Assembly: GCA_030837265.1 (NCBI GenBank)
Contig: JAUPKV010000690.1
Span: 1 to 7,457, forward strand
DNA length: 7,457 nucleotides
From: Methanobacteriota archaeon
Lineage (GTDB): Archaea; Halobacteriota; Methanosarcinia; Methanosarcinales; Methanosarcinaceae
Direction of reading: 5' to 3'
A program made the translations under genes and the position numbers. The notes beneath the pieces were generated by a model, which saw only the letters and a program-made list of their open reading frames with translations, did no database searches and had not been told where the DNA came from. This document shows positions 5,909-7,457 of the stretch, in pieces (positions within the stretch are counted from its first letter, which is position 1; each line of letters opens with the position of its first letter).

Positions 5909-6179
5909 TTTGTGCCTCAAAACAAGGTATACAAACTATTTTTCGGTCACTCACTCTGCCCAGAGGTTCCATAAAAACTTCTCCGCATTTACTGCAGGTT
6001 ATGCTAGGGTAAACTTTAGCTTTTTCTGGAGACTCGATTTCCACTTTCCGGACCCAAAAAAGTTCTTCATCTTTACTTCGGTTTTTAAAATAATTAGCAG
6101 CTAATAACGCTACCCTGTAGCCAACAGAAAGTATGGGGCAGGCATGCCCATGAAATTTTACAGCGTCATCGAAATCCAA
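5901..6179 (-). CDS. Shortened FmdE-family zinc-ribbon protein
   Basis: The product is 92 aa with a TTG start (6179-6177) supported by AGGAG (complement of 6188-6192) 8 nt upstream. FmdE-family proteins occur with formylmethanofuran dehydrogenase genes and in stand-alone forms of unclear function; they usually have an N-terminal FHGHxCPG helix, a central domain of about 100 residues and often a C-terminal zinc ribbon. Seen here: FDDAVKFHGHACPILSVGYRVA (3-24, with H10, H12, C14), then a direct jump to VEIESPEKAKVYPS and a four-Cys ribbon CSKC (62-65) and CIPC (83-86). The central domain is missing, so an in-frame internal deletion is the simplest reading. The usual CPG is CPI. It keeps a start, Shine-Dalgarno and coupling to trmO (8-bp overlap), which argues that it is still expressed. 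Activity as a canonical FmdE is doubtful; it could be a decayed gene. Confidence 0.8.
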   Translation of the reverse strand: MDFDDAVKFHGHACPILSVGYRVALLAANYFKNRSKDEELFWVRKVEIESPEKAKVYPSITCSKCGEVFMEPLGRVSDRKIVCIPCFEAQNE

Positions 6180-6423
6180 GTTTTTAACTCCTGCTTATTG
6201 CGTGTTGAAGGTTACTCAAAATACTATAGCTGAAAATTATATGTAAAACTCAAAAATTAATTCCTTATTGAACTAAAAACATATGAGAATTTGCCTTTCT
6301 TGTTAATCTGCGGAAAAAAGGATAGTGAAAAGCAAAACTTATTAATATTAAGACCAATTATTTTCATATAAAAGGATGATTTTAATAAAATCGGAATATT
6401 TTTTAATTTTTTTGTATTCGAAA
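6180..6423. other. Divergent A+T-rich spacer upstream of the FmdE-like gene and the sRNA
   Basis: No coding frame is convincing. It holds the minus-strand promoter at 6234-6246 and several A/T-rich blocks, one of which (CATATAAAAGG at 6365-6375) could be another plus-strand TATA box. A loose inverted repeat GGAATA (6393-6398) / TATTCG (6415-6420) flanks a T-rich stretch just upstream of the sRNA promoter. I see nothing else in it. Confidence 0.6.
6234..6246 (-). promoter_or_regulatory. Possible promoter of the FmdE-like/trmO unit
   Basis: On the minus strand the sequence reads TTTACATATAATT, a reasonable archaeal TATA box. Transcription would start near 6212, leaving about 30 nt of leader before the TTG start with its AGGAG site. 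Confidence 0.4.
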
Positions 6424-6438
6424 GAAAATTTTATATTG
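6419..6438 (+). promoter_or_regulatory. BRE/TATA promoter of the candidate small RNA
   Basis: A purine-rich element, CGAAAGAAAA (6419-6428), precedes TTTTATATT (6429-6437). This is the BRE-plus-TATA arrangement of archaeal promoters, and it predicts a start at about 6458-6464, exactly at the 5' edge of the structured RNA. Confidence 0.6.
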
Positions 6439-6440
6439 GA

Positions 6441-6455
6441 TGAGAGAACGTCTCA
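6441..6455. promoter_or_regulatory. Inverted repeat between TATA box and predicted start: possible operator
   Basis: TGAGA-GAACG-TCTCA is a 15-bp inverted repeat sitting between the TATA box and the predicted transcription start. Many archaeal repressors bind there. It is short and could also be chance. Confidence 0.3.
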
Positions 6456-6459
6456 AAAA

Positions 6460-6566
6460 TTGTTGAGATTGGGAGCCTTTCGCCACCTCTGATTTGGCTC
6501 CCAATTGTGTGATTCAACCCTGACGATGAAGAGAAAACCCCTTGAATCTCAATCGTCAACTTTTTC
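6460..6566 (+). ncRNA. Candidate structured small RNA, about 105 nt
   Basis: Non-coding on both strands but rich in perfect helices. A 10-bp stem ATTGGGAGCC (6468-6477) / GGCTCCCAAT (6496-6505) closes an 18-nt loop containing CCACCTC (6483-6489). GATTCAA (6511-6517) pairs with TTGAATC (6542-6548), and TGACGAT (6521-6527) with ATCGTCA (6552-6558); these two are interleaved, so they form either a pseudoknot or two alternative hairpins. A third competing pairing joins TTGAGATT (6463-6470) to AATCTCAA (6545-6552). TTTTTCTTTA (6561-6570) follows the last helix like an intrinsic terminator, and a BRE/TATA promoter lies at the right distance upstream. The stem-loop G+C content stands out against the A/T-rich surroundings. 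I cannot match it to a named RNA; it is not tRNA, 5S, SRP or RNase P RNA. Methanosarcina is known to express regulatory sRNAs (for example sRNA154 and sRNA162 of M. mazei), but identity with any of these is not claimed. Confidence 0.6.
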
Positions 6567-6570
6567 TTTA
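6561..6570 (+). terminator. T-tract terminator of the candidate small RNA
   Basis: TTTTTCTTTA starts 2 nt after the ATCGTCA arm (6552-6558), whose partner is TGACGAT at 6521-6527. A stem followed by a T-tract fits transcription termination in archaea. Confidence 0.5.
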
Positions 6571-7156
6571 TGTTGAGGACATATATAACCTATACGGTTT
6601 CAAAATTTCTGTATAATTAAATATTTTGCTCATCACAAAATTTACTTCTTTAGACTCGAAAACCAATATTTTTACCTTATTGTTTATTTTTCCCAAAATA
6701 CTTCTCTAGAAACGATTAATGAAATAAAAATTAGTTCAAACATAGGATCTGTGGTAATTAAGCTTTTTAGAAACACACGACGGCACATGTCTTTTGAACC
6801 TCACAAGGAATTATCCATATATTTTTCAAAATTTCCAAATTTTGATTCTGTAGTTATCCGGTAGGGAGAAGATCTATTTGATTATTACGGAAATATAAAA
6901 ATGACCTAAAACATGATCATATGACCCTTCATTTACCCGTTATCAAAATTGATATTAGCGGCATTTATCTTTTTTTCGTATGATTTTATTAAAAAGAAGT
7001 ATCTTTTAGCAATTTCCACACAGATGCGTGAACTTTAATATATGAAGCACAAATATTGATTTGTTAAGCATAGGCAACTGATTTACTACAAATGTCTATT
7101 TTGTTAATCCAAAGTTAGATCAGTCTTATAATTATTTAATATGGGGGTAATAGTAA
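6571..7156. other. A+T-rich intergenic region before the thioredoxin-like gene
   Basis: About 590 bp with no gene I can defend. It contains a 20-bp near-palindrome at 6826-6845 (arms TCAAAATTT / AAATTTTGA around CC), a minus-strand 34-codon frame at 6684-6788 with a GAGGT ahead of it (see findings), a possible TATA box TTTAATATA at 7034-7042, and GGGGGT at 7143-7148, which is the ribosome binding site of the next gene. The rest is A/T-rich filler. Confidence 0.6.
7034..7042 (+). promoter_or_regulatory. Possible TATA box for the thioredoxin-like gene
   Basis: TTTAATATA lies about 115 bp before the start codon and would give a leader of roughly 90 nt. A second A/T-rich candidate (about 7125-7137) is too near the Shine-Dalgarno. 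Weak call. Confidence 0.25.
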
Positions 7157-7457
7157 TTGGACGGCGCTAATATAATTGAGATTAATGATATGACATGGGG
7201 ACAGATGGTAGAAGACTCTCCAAAACCAGTTATCGTTATGTTTTATAGCCCAACATGCCCTTATTGCAAAGCAATGGAACCTTATTTTGTAGAATATGCA
7301 CAGCAATTTGAAAACACTGTAATTTTCGCCCGTCTTGACATTGCGTCAAACCCATGGACTACGGAAAGATATGGAGTCATGGGCACACCCACGTTCAAGT
7401 TTTTCTGTCACGGAAGACCTGTATGGGAACAGGTAGGCGAAATTTATCCTGCCATAT
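7157..7457 (+). CDS. Thioredoxin-family protein with CPYC active site (3' end outside window)
   Basis: The first 100 residues are visible and the frame is open to the window edge. Seen: IIEINDMTWGQMVEDSPKPVIVMFYSPTCPYCKAMEPYF, with active-site CPYC at C34-C37, then FARLDIASNPWTTERYGVMGTPTFKFF, where TP (P78) is the cis-proline of the thioredoxin fold, and an extra Cys at C84. The role is dithiol-disulfide exchange in the cytoplasm; no signal peptide is visible. CPYC is the active site usual for glutaredoxins, while classic thioredoxins have CGPC; otherwise the sequence pattern is thioredoxin-like. I chose TTG 7157 because GGGGGT (7143-7148) is 8 nt upstream; ATG 7190 would cut into the first strand. 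Partner reductase and targets are not shown. Confidence 0.9.
   Translation, partial: MDGANIIEINDMTWGQMVEDSPKPVIVMFYSPTCPYCKAMEPYFVEYAQQFENTVIFARLDIASNPWTTERYGVMGTPTFKFFCHGRPVWEQVGEIYPAI

Noticed and set aside
6441..6560. Box C/D guide RNA (GATGA- and CTGA-like boxes near 6517-6530)
   Set aside because: The C- and D-like boxes overlap each other and no terminal C/D pair brackets a guide; the long perfect helices are also unlike C/D sRNAs.
6526..6576. Short frame starting ATGAAGAGAAAACCC inside the candidate sRNA
   Set aside because: Only 16 codons, no Shine-Dalgarno, and the bases are explained by the helices of the RNA.
6826..6845. Near-perfect 20-bp palindrome as a protein binding site
   Set aside because: It is A/T-rich except for its centre and no gene starts within 300 bp; chance is a sufficient explanation.
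1..7457. CRISPR arrays, insertion sequences, tRNA or rRNA genes
   Set aside because: No regularly spaced repeats, transposase motifs, terminal inverted repeats or recognisable tRNA/rRNA sequence were found.

Overview
The window looks like chromosomal DNA of a methanogenic archaeon of the order Methanosarcinales, most likely Methanosarcina. The reasons are a methanopterin-biosynthesis gene (beta-RFAP synthase), an adjacent archaeal Nop5/fibrillarin pair, an FmdE-family fragment, purine-rich archaeal Shine-Dalgarno sites, TTG starts, and long A+T-rich intergenic regions with TATA-type promoters. The genus is an inference; no 16S rRNA or other diagnostic marker is present.

Layout, left to right. 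(1) Positions 1-594 hold the C-terminal part of an AMP-forming acyl-CoA synthetase. Its TAG stop lies in an in-frame 15-bp tandem repeat that adds two more TAG codons before a TAA. (2) Positions 640-1184 are non-coding, with a strong hairpin just after the synthetase and a weaker inverted repeat in the probable leader of the next gene. (3) A co-directional plus-strand run follows: a GerW/YtfJ-family protein, a hairpin plus T-tract, a membrane-anchored DUF2953 protein (the pair resembles ytfJ-ytfI of Bacillus), beta-RFAP synthase (mptG), Nop5 and fibrillarin (flpA). mptG and nop5 overlap by 4 bp, and flpA has a near-perfect Shine-Dalgarno. A hairpin with a T-tract ends the run. (4) A convergent minus-strand pair follows: a drastically shortened FmdE-family protein overlapping by 8 bp a TrmO tRNA methyltransferase. 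(5) About 980 bp of A+T-rich DNA contains no convincing gene except a strong candidate small RNA at about 6460-6566. It has its own TATA box, a 10-bp hairpin whose loop carries an anti-Shine-Dalgarno-like CCACCTC, two interleaved 7-bp helices and a T-tract. (6) A thioredoxin-fold protein with a CPYC active site runs off the right edge.

Functional logic. The centre is housekeeping: a C1-carrier biosynthesis step is translationally linked to the core of the box C/D 2'-O-methylation RNP, and a tRNA position-37 modification enzyme lies next door. The least explained items are the candidate sRNA, the amber-codon repeat, the internally deleted FmdE protein and the GerW/DUF2953 pair in an organism that makes no endospores.
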